Below are positions 25,301-33,528 of a DNA stretch of 64,000 nucleotides, piece by piece. A model generated the notes under the pieces. The model ran no database searches. It was not told the DNA's origin and saw nothing but the letters and a program-made list of their open reading frames with translations. Position numbers and translations under genes: made by a program. The stretch's first letter is position 1, and the number at the start of each line of letters is the position of its first letter. Source of the DNA: Mycobacterium yunnanensis (GTDB lineage Bacteria > Actinomycetota > Actinomycetes > Mycobacteriales > Mycobacteriaceae); NCBI RefSeq assembly GCF_025823185.1, contig NZ_JACKVK010000003.1:186001-250000 (forward strand), in the 5' to 3' direction.

Positions 25301-25841
25301 ACACGGTGCCGTCGCCAAGCACCAGCTCGACCTCGTCGGCCACCGGAACGCCGGTACGGGTCAGAGTGTCGGCGTAGGCGGCGAGTTGCAACAGCGCCTC
25401 CACCTTGACCGAGCGGGCCAGCTTCGTGTCCCGCAGGACGTATCGGTCGCCGGCCAGACCGTCTTCGAGGATCAGGAAGTCGGCGAAACCCACGAAGCGG
25501 CCGTCGAACATCGCGGCCTGGTAGACGACCGGCGCGCGGTCGGCGACCGCGCGCATCGTCTGCTCGGCCGCAGCGCGCAACCCGGCGGCGGAGTAGGACG
25601 GACGACCGATGACGGTGACGTCGCCGAACTCGGCCCGTAAGTCCTCCAGCTGACGGCGCTCGTGGTCGTCGCCCAGGGCGGAGGTACGGGCGAGCAGGTC
25701 GTCGTCGACGACGGTCTTGGGACTGCGCCCCAGCTTCTGGTCGAAGGCGCGCAGCAACGCGTACTCGCAGCGGGCGGCGGCGGCGAGGTCGGAGGCGCTG
25801 TAGACGACGCGGTCGACGCCTGCATCGGCTAGGACGAACAC
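22371..25841 (-). CDS. TM0106-family RecB-like nuclease with RNase H-like and SF1 helicase domains (Rv1251c homologue)
   Basis: 1156 residues in three parts. About 1-300 is the RecB-like nuclease region with VYSASDLAAAARCEYALL at the start and a CFRCPEC cysteine cluster near 220. About 320-500 is a YprB-type RNase H-like exonuclease (FFDFEGD near 325, then YGVGENDVDDLL and RYDCRSTHRLRDW). About 760-1150 is an SF1 helicase: Walker A GPPGTGKT at about 777-784, VVEEAGQ near 880, LLLGDPQQLPQVSQG, VGTVDKFQGRQAPVV near 1067 and NRNRLNVAVSRAKYA near 1110. Such proteins are thought to process nucleic acids, but no role is proven in mycobacteria. GTG start with TACAGT seven bases upstream suggests leaderless expression. 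Confidence 0.88.
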   Translation of the reverse strand: MFVLADAGVDRVVYSASDLAAAARCEYALLRAFDQKLGRSPKTVVDDDLLARTSALGDDHERRQLEDLRAEFGDVTVIGRPSYSAAGLRAAAEQTMRAVADRAPVVYQAAMFDGRFVGFADFLILEDGLAGDRYVLRDTKLARSVKVEALLQLAAYADTLTRTGVPVADEVELVLGDGTVSAYRVDELLPVYVPRRAALQRLLDDHLARDRPVSWDDVDVRACFRCPECSVEVRARDDLLLVAGMRISQRARLLDAGVTTVHDLAELDASVPELSPRATRALVAQARLQVADRIVENGSLKPPFEVVDAQPLMVLPDPNKGDLFFDFEGDPLWTLDGREWGLEYLWGVLTAQDEFTPYWAHDRRSERTALADFLAMVAKRRKRYPGMHVYHYAAYEKSTLLRLAGRYGVGENDVDDLLRNGVLVDLYPLVRKSIRVGTESYSIKYLEPLYMGNELRDGEVTTATDSITQYARYCELRDEGRTDDAAVVLKEIEDYNRYDCRSTHRLRDWLVARAIESEVPPRGPQPVRDKAAEEAVDVADALERRLMRFAGEGVEPRTPEQTAVAMVAAARGYHKREDKPFWWAHFDRVNSPVDEWASDGDVFVADRHEIVADWHQPPRARKPQRHVRLFGELATGDLARTMYALYEPPAPAGFADDPDRRGFASVEVIECDDPEAPTEALIVEKQPKDGETFDQVPFALTPGPPINTKPMQESIEATASLMGAGLPNLPADPVVDVLLRRPPRTTSGRPLPRTGDVAADITAAVLDLDSSYLAVHGPPGTGKTFTSAQVISRLVEQHHWRVGVVAQSHAVVENLLGCVVDAGVDPDRVGKKKSPNAPWRDVPEKDYAAFVADPVGGVIGGTAWDFANATRIPRGALDLLVVEEAGQYSLANTIAVASAARNLLLLGDPQQLPQVSQGTHPAPVDRSALGWLVDGHHTLPPERGYFLEFSYRMHPDVCGPVSRLSYDGRLRAMESVSAARHLDGVTPGVRVLDVDHDGNSTDSPEEADAIVSEIRGLLGRSWTDGSQTTALGQEHVLVVTPYNAQVVMLRRRLDAADLGDVRVGTVDKFQGRQAPVVFVSMTASSAEDVPRGISFLLNRNRLNVAVSRAKYAAVIVRSRLLTDYLPPTPAGLIELGAFLSLTASAGAPSICGTPSP

Positions 25842-25848
25842 GGAGTCG

Positions 25849-25854
25849 ACTGTA
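25849..25854 (-). promoter_or_regulatory. -10 element (TACAGT), leaderless start of the nuclease-helicase gene
   Basis: On the minus strand TACAGT is followed by seven bases and GTG 25841; no ribosome-binding site is seen. Confidence 0.4.
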
Positions 25855-25883
25855 GGTCAGGGCTACGACGCCGAAGCGCCGAA

Positions 25884-26450
25884 CTATCCGGTGTTGCCGA
25901 TCAATTCGACGCCGTTGCCGTTCCAGCGGAACCGTACGACGCTCTTGAGCTTGCTGGTCTCGTTGACGTACGCCAGCGCCACCGTGTCGCCGGTGGTGGC
26001 GGTCTCGTCGATGCCGTTGAAACCGTAGGTGTCCGGTACGCCGGTGGGGATGACCTTGCCGAGGTGGAACAGCACCGCGCGGGTGTTCGGATTGTCGGCG
26101 TTGGTGTTGGCCTTGATGACGACGGCCGACAGCGGCGCGCATTCGTTGTAGTTGCCGGCCAGCGGCTCGGGGCTCCACGGCTGGCCGCTGCGGGGGTCAC
26201 GCGGCAGCTCCGAGACGGCTTTGGCGATCTCCGGGGCGGCGAGGTTGACCGCGCAGGGGTCGGCGGGCGCCGGGGTCTGCGACGGTCCGGCGGCGACGGT
26301 GGGCGCCGGAGCCGGCGGGGCAGTCCGTGCCGGGGGCACCGTGGCCTGCGGAGTCTTGGACACCGTCGAGTCGCTCGCCCCGCAGCCGGCCAGCGCCGCG
26401 ACCGCCCACAGAACCGCGAACCACCACTGGAACCGTCGCTTCACCCTCAC
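25884..26450 (-). CDS. lprE: LppP/LprE-family lipoprotein LprE
   Basis: 188 residues. A signal peptide with an unusual FQWWFAVLW core ends at lipobox LAGC, lipidated Cys23. A Pro/Thr/Ala-rich linker (about 30-65) follows, then the LppP/LprE domain with DPCAVNLAAPEIAKAVSELP, a second Cys in NYNECAPLSAV (likely disulfide) and FHLGKVIPTGVPDTYGF. It lies on the cell surface; H37Rv LprE is linked to virulence, but its molecular role is unclear. GTG start with TACGGT eight bases upstream suggests near-leaderless expression. Divergent from deaD. Confidence 0.9.
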   Translation of the reverse strand: MRVKRRFQWWFAVLWAVAALAGCGASDSTVSKTPQATVPPARTAPPAPAPTVAAGPSQTPAPADPCAVNLAAPEIAKAVSELPRDPRSGQPWSPEPLAGNYNECAPLSAVVIKANTNADNPNTRAVLFHLGKVIPTGVPDTYGFNGIDETATTGDTVALAYVNETSKLKSVVRFRWNGNGVELIGNTG

Positions 26451-26519
26451 GCCGGGCCACCGTACCGGCTCCCGGCGTCATCCCCGGTGCGACATGGGGG
26501 AGGGAGCTGGGATTACCCG

Positions 26520-26525
26520 TAGACT
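26520..26525 (+). promoter_or_regulatory. -10 element (TAGACT) of deaD
   Basis: TAGACT lies nine bases before the deaD ATG, with no ribosome-binding site between, so the leader would be only a few bases long. Confidence 0.35.
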
Positions 26526-26534
26526 GCCAACTCG

Positions 26535-28205
26535 ATGACCTCTGAAGAACCCGGCGCGACGAACGCCGAATTGACCTTTGCTGACCTGCAGCTTCACCCG
26601 AAGGTGCTGCAGGCCCTCGCCGACGTCGGCTACGAGTCGCCGTCGGCCATTCAAGCCGAGACCATTCCTCCGATGCTGGCAGGCTCCGACGTCGTCGGAC
26701 TCGCGCAGACCGGCACCGGCAAGACCGCGGCGTTCGCACTGCCGATCCTGTCCCGCATCGACACCTCTAGCCGCACCACGCAAGCCCTGGTGCTCGCGCC
26801 GACGCGCGAGCTGGCCCTGCAGGTGGCCGAGGCCTTCGGTCGCTATGGCGCGCATCTCAACGTCAACGTCCTGCCGGTCTACGGCGGCTCCTCCTACGGT
26901 CCGCAGCTGGCCGGTCTCAAGCGCGGCGCTCAGGTGGTCGTGGGTACGCCCGGTCGCGTGATCGACCACCTGGAGAAGGGCAGCCTGGACGTCTCGCACC
27001 TGGACTACATGGTGCTCGACGAGGCCGACGAGATGCTGCAGATGGGCTTCGCCGAGGACGTCGAACGCATCCTCGCCGACACCCCGGAGTACAAGCAGGT
27101 GGCCCTGTTCTCGGCCACCATGCCGCCGGCCATCCGCAAGATCACCTCGAAGTACCTGCACGATCCCGTACAGGTCACCGTGAAGTCGAAGACGGCGACG
27201 GCGGAGAACATCACGCAGCGCTACATCCAGGTGGCCGGGCCGCGCAAGATGGACGCCCTGACCCGGCTGCTCGAGGTGGAGCCGTTCGAGGCGATGATCG
27301 TCTTCGTCCGCACCAAGCAGGCCACCGAGGAAGTCGCCGAAAAGCTCCGCGCCAGGGGGTTCGCGGCCGCGGCGATCAACGGTGACATCCCCCAGGCCGT
27401 CCGGGAGCGCACCATCTCCCAGCTCAAGGACGGGACGATCGACATCCTGATCGCCACCGACGTGGCGGCCCGCGGGTTGGACGTGGAGCGCATCTCCCAC
27501 GTCCTGAACTACGACATCCCGCACGATCCCGAGTCCTACGTGCACCGCATCGGTCGTACCGGCCGGGCTGGCCGCTCCGGGGCAGCGGTGCTGTTCGTCA
27601 CACCGCGGGAGAAGCATCTGCTCAACTCCATCGAACGGGTCTCGCGGCAGAAGCTCGTCGAGGCCAAGCTGCCGTCGGTCGACGACGTCAACGACAAGCG
27701 GGTGGAGAAGTTCCGCGAATCGATCACCGAGGCGCTGAGCGCACCGGGAATCGAGTTGTTCCGCAAGCTGATCGAGGACTACGAGCGCGACCACGACGTG
27801 CCGACCGCGGAGATCGCCGCGGCGCTGGCCGTGCAGAGCCGAGGTGGCGGCGAATTCCTGATGACCGAGCCGCCGCCGGAGAAGCGGCGCGAGCGCCCCG
27901 ACCGCGAGGACGGGCCGCCCCGCAAGCGCCGGGACAACGTGCGCAGCGATCTGGCGACCTATCGCATTGCAGTTGGCAAGCGGCACAAGGTCGGCCCGGG
28001 GTCCATCGTCGGCGCGATTGCCAACGAGGGTGGGTTGCACCGCAGCGACTTCGGCCACATCACCATCAAGATGGACCACTCGCTGGTCGAGTTGCCGGCG
28101 AAGCTGTCGCGCGAAACGATCAAGAAGCTCGAGCACACCCGGATCTCGGGTGTGCTCATCGACCTCACCCCTGATCGCGGACCGAGCCACCACAAGCACA
28201 AGTGA
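26535..28205 (+). CDS. deaD: DEAD-box ATP-dependent RNA helicase DeaD
   Basis: 556 residues. Ordered motifs: Q motif around 38-43 (SAIQAETIP), AQTGTGKT at 57-64, PTRELALQ, TPGRVIDHL, DEAD at 162-165, SAT near 195, then the second RecA domain with ARGLDVERI and HRIGRTGRAGRSG. The C-terminal part (about 470-545) has a DbpA/CsdA-type RNA-binding fold (YRIAVGKRHKVGPGSIVGAIANEGG in two pieces). It unwinds structured RNA in ribosome assembly and mRNA decay. Its stop overlaps the GTG of the acyltransferase gene (GTGA). Confidence 0.96.
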   Translation: MTSEEPGATNAELTFADLQLHPKVLQALADVGYESPSAIQAETIPPMLAGSDVVGLAQTGTGKTAAFALPILSRIDTSSRTTQALVLAPTRELALQVAEAFGRYGAHLNVNVLPVYGGSSYGPQLAGLKRGAQVVVGTPGRVIDHLEKGSLDVSHLDYMVLDEADEMLQMGFAEDVERILADTPEYKQVALFSATMPPAIRKITSKYLHDPVQVTVKSKTATAENITQRYIQVAGPRKMDALTRLLEVEPFEAMIVFVRTKQATEEVAEKLRARGFAAAAINGDIPQAVRERTISQLKDGTIDILIATDVAARGLDVERISHVLNYDIPHDPESYVHRIGRTGRAGRSGAAVLFVTPREKHLLNSIERVSRQKLVEAKLPSVDDVNDKRVEKFRESITEALSAPGIELFRKLIEDYERDHDVPTAEIAAALAVQSRGGGEFLMTEPPPEKRRERPDREDGPPRKRRDNVRSDLATYRIAVGKRHKVGPGSIVGAIANEGGLHRSDFGHITIKMDHSLVELPAKLSRETIKKLEHTRISGVLIDLTPDRGPSHHKHK

Positions 28206-29344
28206 CCCAGCGCGACACCGACGTCGGCGGCCTGGAGTCGGCGAGCCGGGGCAGAGTCGCCGCACTGACCGGTATCCGCGCGGTGGCCGCGCTGCTCGTC
28301 ATGCTGACCCACGCGGCGTATACGACGGGCAAGTACACCCACGGCTACGTGGGATTGATCTACTCCCGCATGGAGATTGGCGTGCCGATCTTCTTCGTGC
28401 TGTCGGGGTTCCTGCTGTTCGCGCCGTGGGTGCGGGCGGCTGCGGACGGAACTGCCCCGCCGTCGGTCCGTCGTTACGCGTGGCACCGGGTCCGACGCAT
28501 CATGCCGGCGTACGTGGTGACCGTGTTGGCCGCGTATGCGGTGTACCACTTCCGCACGGCGGGGCCCAATCCCGGCCACACGTGGATCGGGCTGTTCCGC
28601 AACCTCACGCTGACCCAGATCTACACCGACGACTACCTGTATTCGTACCTGCACCAAGGCCTTACGCAGATGTGGAGCCTGGCTGTGGAGGCTGCGTTCT
28701 ACGTCGCACTGCCGTTCCTGGCCTACCTGTTGCTGGTGGTGGTGTGTCGCAGGCAGTGGCATCCGGCCCGGCTGATCGTCGGGTTGTTCGCGTTGACGCT
28801 CGTCAGCCCGGCATGGTTGACACTGGTGCACACCACCGACGCCTTGCCCGACGGCGCGCCGTTGTGGCTGCCGACCTATCTGACGTGGTTCCTCGGCGGC
28901 ATGCTGCTCGCGGCCCTGCTGCCGCTGGGGGTGCGGGCGTATGCGGCGGTGTGCCTGCCGCTGGCACTGGCCTGCTACTTCATCGTCTCGACGCCGATCG
29001 CCGGTGCGCCGACGACGTCGCCCGCGGAATTGCGGGAGGGCTTGGTCAAGACGGTGTTCTACGCCGTGATCTCGACGCTGGTGGTGGCGCCGGTGGCGCT
29101 GCGCGGAGGCCATGACGTCCGGGGGTGGTACCTGCGATTCATGGCGAGCCGGCCGATGGTGTTCCTTGGCGAGATCTCCTATGAGATCTTCCTGATCCAC
29201 CTGGTCACGATGGAACTGGTGATGGTCGAAATCCTGCGGTTTCCGATCTACACGGGCTCGACGTGGTGGCTGTTCCTGGTGACGTTGATGGTCACCGTTC
29301 CGTTGGCCTGGCTGCTGCATCGGGTGACGAGAGTGCGGACGTAG
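28202..29344 (+). CDS. Membrane acyltransferase 3 family protein (Rv1254 homologue)
   Basis: 380 residues, about ten membrane helices. The N-terminus LTGIRAVAALLVMLTHAAY holds the family histidine, and VRRYAWHRVRRIMPAYVVTV and SLAVEAAFYVALPFLAYLL match acyltransferase-3 helices. These integral membrane enzymes transfer acyl groups to sugars, peptidoglycan or lipids; the acceptor is unknown. Co-translated with deaD by a 4-bp overlap, as in H37Rv. Its 3' end overlaps the convergent TetR gene by 53 bp. Confidence 0.9.
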   Translation: MTQRDTDVGGLESASRGRVAALTGIRAVAALLVMLTHAAYTTGKYTHGYVGLIYSRMEIGVPIFFVLSGFLLFAPWVRAAADGTAPPSVRRYAWHRVRRIMPAYVVTVLAAYAVYHFRTAGPNPGHTWIGLFRNLTLTQIYTDDYLYSYLHQGLTQMWSLAVEAAFYVALPFLAYLLLVVVCRRQWHPARLIVGLFALTLVSPAWLTLVHTTDALPDGAPLWLPTYLTWFLGGMLLAALLPLGVRAYAAVCLPLALACYFIVSTPIAGAPTTSPAELREGLVKTVFYAVISTLVVAPVALRGGHDVRGWYLRFMASRPMVFLGEISYEIFLIHLVTMELVMVEILRFPIYTGSTWWLFLVTLMVTVPLAWLLHRVTRVRT

Positions 29345-29903
29345 CTCGACGCGGCAATACGACCGGGACGACGAATTCGTAAAGCATCGCGCGTTCGTCG
29401 TCCTCGTCGCCACCGGGAAACGTCAACAGCGACACCATCGTTCGCACCAGCCAGCGCGCCCGGCGGTCGGCGTCGTCGACGTCGAGGGTTCGCAGGAAGG
29501 CCGCGGTCAGCGTCGTGATCACCTCGGATCGTTCGGCCATCTCCCCGCCGATGGGGCGCTGGCTCGGTGCGAACCACGATGCCAGGGCGGGACTGTCGCG
29601 CACCATCGCCAGCGCGGCGAGCACGGCCTCGACCAGTCGCCGGCCGGTGTCGGCGACGCCGCTTACGCGGTCACCGACGTCACGAAACACCCGGTGCGTC
29701 TCGCGGTGCACGTAGGCGGTGTACAGGGCGTCCCGATTCTCGAAGTAGCGGTACAGCGTGGCGCGCGAACAGCCTGCCGCCGTGGCGACGTCGGCCATCG
29801 CGACGTTCGCGGCGCCGTGCCGGGTGAACAGGTGCTCGGCGGCGTCGAGGATGCGGTCCGCGGCGACCTCCGTGCGACTGTCGGCCAGCCAGTCGCCGGC
29901 CAT
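29292..29903 (-). CDS. TetR-family regulator (Rv1255c homologue)
   Basis: 203 residues from ATG 29903. The N-terminal helix-turn-helix spans about 35-54 (MADVATAAGCSRATLYRYFENRDAL); the remaining helical part is the ligand-binding domain. The ATG shares one base with the stop of the P450 gene (TGATG), so the regulator is made from the P450 message. A perfect inverted repeat at 31137-31162 over the P450 start is a likely operator. The last 53 bp overlap the end of the acyltransferase gene. Confidence 0.9.
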   Translation of the reverse strand: MAGDWLADSRTEVAADRILDAAEHLFTRHGAANVAMADVATAAGCSRATLYRYFENRDALYTAYVHRETHRVFRDVGDRVSGVADTGRRLVEAVLAALAMVRDSPALASWFAPSQRPIGGEMAERSEVITTLTAAFLRTLDVDDADRRARWLVRTMVSLLTFPGGDEDDERAMLYEFVVPVVLPRRATSALSSPDAAARPTER

Positions 29904-31141
29904 CACGCCACCCGCAGCGACATCGAGAGCGGCCGCCGCACGTAGGCCCCGTCGGCCCACACGACGTCGTCCTCGGCCACCTCGAAGTTCGGGATGCCGG
30001 CCAGCAGTTCCTCCAGTGCGACGCGGGACTGCATCCGAGCGGCGGCCGCGCCGAGGCAGTGATGCGCACCGTGGCTGAACGTCAGGATGTTTCGTGGTCG
30101 GCGGGTGACGTCGAGGTCACCCGCGTCGGGGCCGTACTGGCGATCGTCGCGGTTGGCCGACCCGTAGAGCAGCATGACGCGCCGCCCGGTGGGGATCGTG
30201 GTGTCGCCGACCGTCACGTCGCGGGTCGCGGTGCGGCCCAGCATCTGCACCGGTGAGGTCAGGCGCAAGAACTCGTCGACGGCGTCACCGATCAGCTCGC
30301 GGTCGGCGGTCAGCAGCTGGCGTTGATCGGGGCGTTGGTGTAGCAATTGCACTGTGCCGCCGAGCATTCCGGTGGTGGTGTCGTTGCCGCCGGTCACCAT
30401 CGTGAAGGTGAACGCGAGGATCGACAGCAATCCCGAGACGTCGCCGTTTACCCCGATGCCGGCGTCGACGAGGTGGGAGATGGTGTCGTCGCCGGGGTCG
30501 TCACGGCGGCGTTCGACAAGGGCGGTGAAGTAGGCCGTCATCTCGCCGAGGGCGTCGCCGAGTGTGTCAAGGGCGCCGGCGATACCGTCGGCAGAGGTGT
30601 TGGCGGCGACGATGGCGTCGGTCCAGCCGTCGAACCGGTCGCGGTCGGCCTCCGGCACGCCGAGGTAGTGCGCCACCACCATCGAGGGCAGTGGCTTGAA
30701 CAATTCGGCGACCACGTCGCCACCGCCGTTGGCGCGCAACGCGTCGACGCGTTCGCGGACGTAGCGGCGGACCTCGGGCTCGACGGCCTGCACCTGTCGC
30801 GGCGTGAATCCTCGGGACACCAGCTTGCGAAACGCGGTGTGCGCGGGCGGGTCCTGCATCACCATCGGCGGGTTGTCCGCCATGCCAATGAGGTCGAGCT
30901 CCCCGTAGTTGACGGTCAGGCCCTTCGCGGAGGAGAAGGTCTGGTGGTCGCGCGCCGCAGCGAAGACGTCGGCATGCCGGGACAGTACGTAGTAATCGTG
31001 CTCCGGTGCGTCCTCGGGGATGACGTGGTGCACCGGGTCGTGGTCGCGCAGGGCGCGGTACGCGGGCCAGGGGTTCGCCCAGGTCTCGGCGGTGGCCAGC
31101 TGGAACCGCACCCCGTCTGCGTGAGACACCTGCGTCGTCAT
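29903..31141 (-). CDS. Cytochrome P450 (CYP130-like position, Rv1256c)
   Basis: 412 residues, soluble bacterial P450. I-helix TGGNDTTTG near 240 supplies the oxygen-activating Thr, EFLRL near 285 is the ExxR motif, and the heme loop FSHGAHHCLGAAAARMQ places the proximal Cys at 362. It needs a ferredoxin and reductase that are not in this window. In H37Rv this position holds cyp130 together with a TetR gene, in the same arrangement. Substrate unknown. Upstream TACTCA and no ribosome-binding site suggest a leaderless or short-leader message. Confidence 0.92.
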   Translation of the reverse strand: MTTQVSHADGVRFQLATAETWANPWPAYRALRDHDPVHHVIPEDAPEHDYYVLSRHADVFAAARDHQTFSSAKGLTVNYGELDLIGMADNPPMVMQDPPAHTAFRKLVSRGFTPRQVQAVEPEVRRYVRERVDALRANGGGDVVAELFKPLPSMVVAHYLGVPEADRDRFDGWTDAIVAANTSADGIAGALDTLGDALGEMTAYFTALVERRRDDPGDDTISHLVDAGIGVNGDVSGLLSILAFTFTMVTGGNDTTTGMLGGTVQLLHQRPDQRQLLTADRELIGDAVDEFLRLTSPVQMLGRTATRDVTVGDTTIPTGRRVMLLYGSANRDDRQYGPDAGDLDVTRRPRNILTFSHGAHHCLGAAAARMQSRVALEELLAGIPNFEVAEDDVVWADGAYVRRPLSMSLRVA

Positions 31142-31162
31142 GTCTCATGAGTACGACATGAC
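31137..31162. promoter_or_regulatory. Inverted repeat at P450 start, candidate TetR operator
   Basis: Arms GTCATGTC (31137-31144) and GACATGAC (31155-31162) are perfect, spaced by 10 bp, and cover the start codon and probable -10 region of the P450-TetR operon. Binding here would block transcription; this is inference. Confidence 0.5.
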
Positions 31163-31225
31163 GGCGAATATGTCAACGGATGCGCCGCGTCGAGGCCTCG
31201 GCACGGCGTCCCCGGCACTCACCCC

Positions 31226-31231
31226 TACCCT
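31226..31231 (+). promoter_or_regulatory. -10 element (TACCCT) of the 31238 gene
   Basis: TACCCT is followed by six bases and then the second of two consecutive ATG codons (31238), arguing for a leaderless start there. Confidence 0.35.
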
Positions 31232-31237
31232 TCAATG

Positions 31238-31507
31238 ATGTCCTCAGCCAAGGAACTTGCCAGCGCACTCGTCGCTGAGCTTGCACGACGCGACATCCGC
31301 GCCAACGTGAGCGCCGGCGCCGACGAGTACGCCTGCAACACCGAGATCAACGACATCCCGGTCAGCATCTACTTCGGAACCGACGTCGACCACGCCGACG
31401 TCCGATGGATGGCCACCGACGACCAGGTGCATCGAATCGCCACCCAAGACATCGATCCACGTGATCTGGCGGACCGGGTGATGGACACGCTGATCAACCC
31501 AGCCTGA
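31238..31507 (+). CDS. Small conserved-looking hypothetical protein
   Basis: 89 residues from ATG 31238 (one residue longer from ATG 31235). Acidic, soluble, with an N-terminal helix SAKELASALVAELARR and a mixed alpha/beta pattern ending DPRDLADRVMDTLINP. No catalytic motif or membrane segment is recognised. Third-position GC is typical of real genes here. It stands alone between the divergent P450 operon and the convergent SpoIIE-type gene, 11 bp from the latter's stop. Function unknown. Confidence 0.7.
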   Translation: MSSAKELASALVAELARRDIRANVSAGADEYACNTEINDIPVSIYFGTDVDHADVRWMATDDQVHRIATQDIDPRDLADRVMDTLINPA

Positions 31508-31518
31508 TGAGGGTGTCG

Positions 31519-33474
31519 TCAGTCGTCGACGGGGGACGTCTCTGCAGGGCCGGTGGGGAGTCCGGCAAGGGACAGCACGTGGTGTGCGGTCCCGCCGGGC
31601 GGTGCGAGCAGCGTGCAACTGCTGCCGTGGATGTGGGCCCGTCGGCTGGTCTGGATCAGCACGCCAACTGCTGCTGATCCGAAATGAGTGACGGCGCTGA
31701 GGTCGACGGTCACGGGTGCGGTGCCGGCGTGGCTGTGGATGGACAGTATCCCGTCTAGAGCCGCGGCGGCGCTGCTGTCGACGTCTCCGGCGACGATGAC
31801 CACGCCGTCGTCCTCGACGACGGCGTTGAATGTGGTGGCAGGGTTCGGCGGGGCGGTGCGGGCGGCGCGCGGGTCGACGACGATGTGGGCGTCGCGGGTC
31901 AACCGGTGAACCGCGGTCACGGTGGTGCCGGTGGGGGACCTGACGACGGAGGTGTCGGCCACCATTGCCTGGGCCAGGGACAGACCGCGACCCCGACGGG
32001 GATCGTTGCCGTTCGCATCGCGCCACCGTCCGTGATCGGACACGCTCACCCGGGCAAAGCCGCCGTCGTCGAGAACCCCGCGAACCGCCACCGTTCCCGA
32101 ATCCGTTGACCCGTAGGCATGTTCGACGGCGTTGGCGACGAACTCGGTGACCGCGTGCTCGAGGATCTGGCCGCTGACGAAGTCCGCGCCGAGGGTGTCG
32201 AACCATGCGCGCAGCCGTGCGCGCACCTGGGGCTCGGCATGCTCGTCAGCCGCCACGTCGAGGTTCAGCGCCGGCGAGGCGGGACGGCGTTGCGCGGCGA
32301 GCAAGGTGATGTCGTCGGCATAGCCGGTAGCGCGGACTAGTACTTCCACGGCCTGAGAACACAACCGCTGCACGGGGGCTCGCTGCGCGTCGAGGACGAA
32401 TCCGGCCGTTCCGTGCAGTACCCGCGCGGCGACGTCGGCCACCTCGGCGGTGCTCGCCGGCAGGCGCAGGCCGGGGCGTTCGATGAGCCCGTCGCTGTAC
32501 AGCGCGATGACGTCGCCGTCTTCCAAATGCGTTGACCGCGTTAGGTATTCGCTACCGGAGCGCAGCGGTCGGGCATTGGTCGGTTCCAGGTACCTGGCGG
32601 ACCCGTCGACGCCGACGACCAGCGGTGGGGGGTGTCCCGCGGTGCAGTACTCTACGTCGCCGCTGTCGGGGTCGACGCGGGCCAGGCAGAGCGTCGCCGA
32701 GGCCGCACCCGGTATCTCGGCGGCGAAGTCGTCGACGGCATCCAACGCCTCGACGATTCCCGCGCCGGCGTGCAGCTGCATGCGCACTGCGGTGCGCAAC
32801 TGGGCCATGACCGCCGCGGCGCGGACCCCGTGGCCCACGACGTCCCCCACGACCAGATGGACGCCACCGTCGGCTCCGGGCAGGACGTCGAACCAATCGC
32901 CGCCCGCCCCGGTGTCCTCGGTGGCCACCAGATAGGCCGCCGCCACGTCGAGGTGGGGCAACACCGGAATGGCAGGGGAGAGCAATGCCTGCTGCATCAC
33001 CGTCGCCGCGTCGCGCACCGCCTCGTAGCGGTCCTGCAACCGTTCGGCGCGGACTTCGACGGCACGGCGAGCCCTGACCCGTCCGGTGACCTCGTCCAAC
33101 GAGATCAGGACACCGATGATCGTCCCGCCAGCGTCACGCCGCGGCGTGACGACCATGTCGAAGAACAATTCCTTGGTGCCCGCGCCGTCGAGGTCGACGT
33201 GCATGCGCCACTCTCGGGCGGATAGCGGCTCACCGGTTTCGTACACCCGCACGAACTGCTCATAGAGGTGCTGGTCGACGAGATCGGGCAACAGATCCCA
33301 CACCGAGGCGCCCAACTCGAGATTGGGGTAGACCGCACGGTAGGCGGCATTGGCTGCCGCGAACCGCAATTTCGGCCCGTCGAGGGCCGTCAACATCACC
33401 GGCGCCTGCTCGAAGACGCTGCGGACGGTCTCGGCATCACCGATCAGATGATCGAGGGGATCGCGCACACTCAC
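31519..33474 (-). CDS. PAS-SpoIIE phosphatase-HATPase-STAS fusion regulator (Rv1364c-type)
   Basis: 651 residues combining a whole partner-switching module. Residues about 10-130: PAS sensor. About 165-365: PP2C/RsbU-type phosphatase with metal-binding GGDWFD (Asp193) and GDVVGHG (Asp211). About 385-515: RsbW-like ATPase/kinase with EFVANAVEHAYG and RGRGLSLAQAM. About 535-650: STAS anti-anti-sigma domain with THFGSAAVGVL bearing the likely phosphorylatable Ser. Same order and almost the same length as M. tuberculosis Rv1364c, which acts on the SigF pathway. GTG start with GAGGCGG upstream. Lies 54 bp after the GAF-ANTAR gene, likely in one operon. Confidence 0.92.
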   Translation of the reverse strand: MSVRDPLDHLIGDAETVRSVFEQAPVMLTALDGPKLRFAAANAAYRAVYPNLELGASVWDLLPDLVDQHLYEQFVRVYETGEPLSAREWRMHVDLDGAGTKELFFDMVVTPRRDAGGTIIGVLISLDEVTGRVRARRAVEVRAERLQDRYEAVRDAATVMQQALLSPAIPVLPHLDVAAAYLVATEDTGAGGDWFDVLPGADGGVHLVVGDVVGHGVRAAAVMAQLRTAVRMQLHAGAGIVEALDAVDDFAAEIPGAASATLCLARVDPDSGDVEYCTAGHPPPLVVGVDGSARYLEPTNARPLRSGSEYLTRSTHLEDGDVIALYSDGLIERPGLRLPASTAEVADVAARVLHGTAGFVLDAQRAPVQRLCSQAVEVLVRATGYADDITLLAAQRRPASPALNLDVAADEHAEPQVRARLRAWFDTLGADFVSGQILEHAVTEFVANAVEHAYGSTDSGTVAVRGVLDDGGFARVSVSDHGRWRDANGNDPRRGRGLSLAQAMVADTSVVRSPTGTTVTAVHRLTRDAHIVVDPRAARTAPPNPATTFNAVVEDDGVVIVAGDVDSSAAAALDGILSIHSHAGTAPVTVDLSAVTHFGSAAVGVLIQTSRRAHIHGSSCTLLAPPGGTAHHVLSLAGLPTGPAETSPVDD

Positions 33475-33528
33475 GGCAGCCGCCTCATCCGACGTGCGCC
33501 ATGGCCGGTTTCAGTCCTGGCTGCGCGG

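Noticed and set aside
22737..25640. Plus-strand open frame of 967 codons opposite the nuclease-helicase gene
   Set aside because: No domain or start signal; antisense of a gene with clear helicase motifs.
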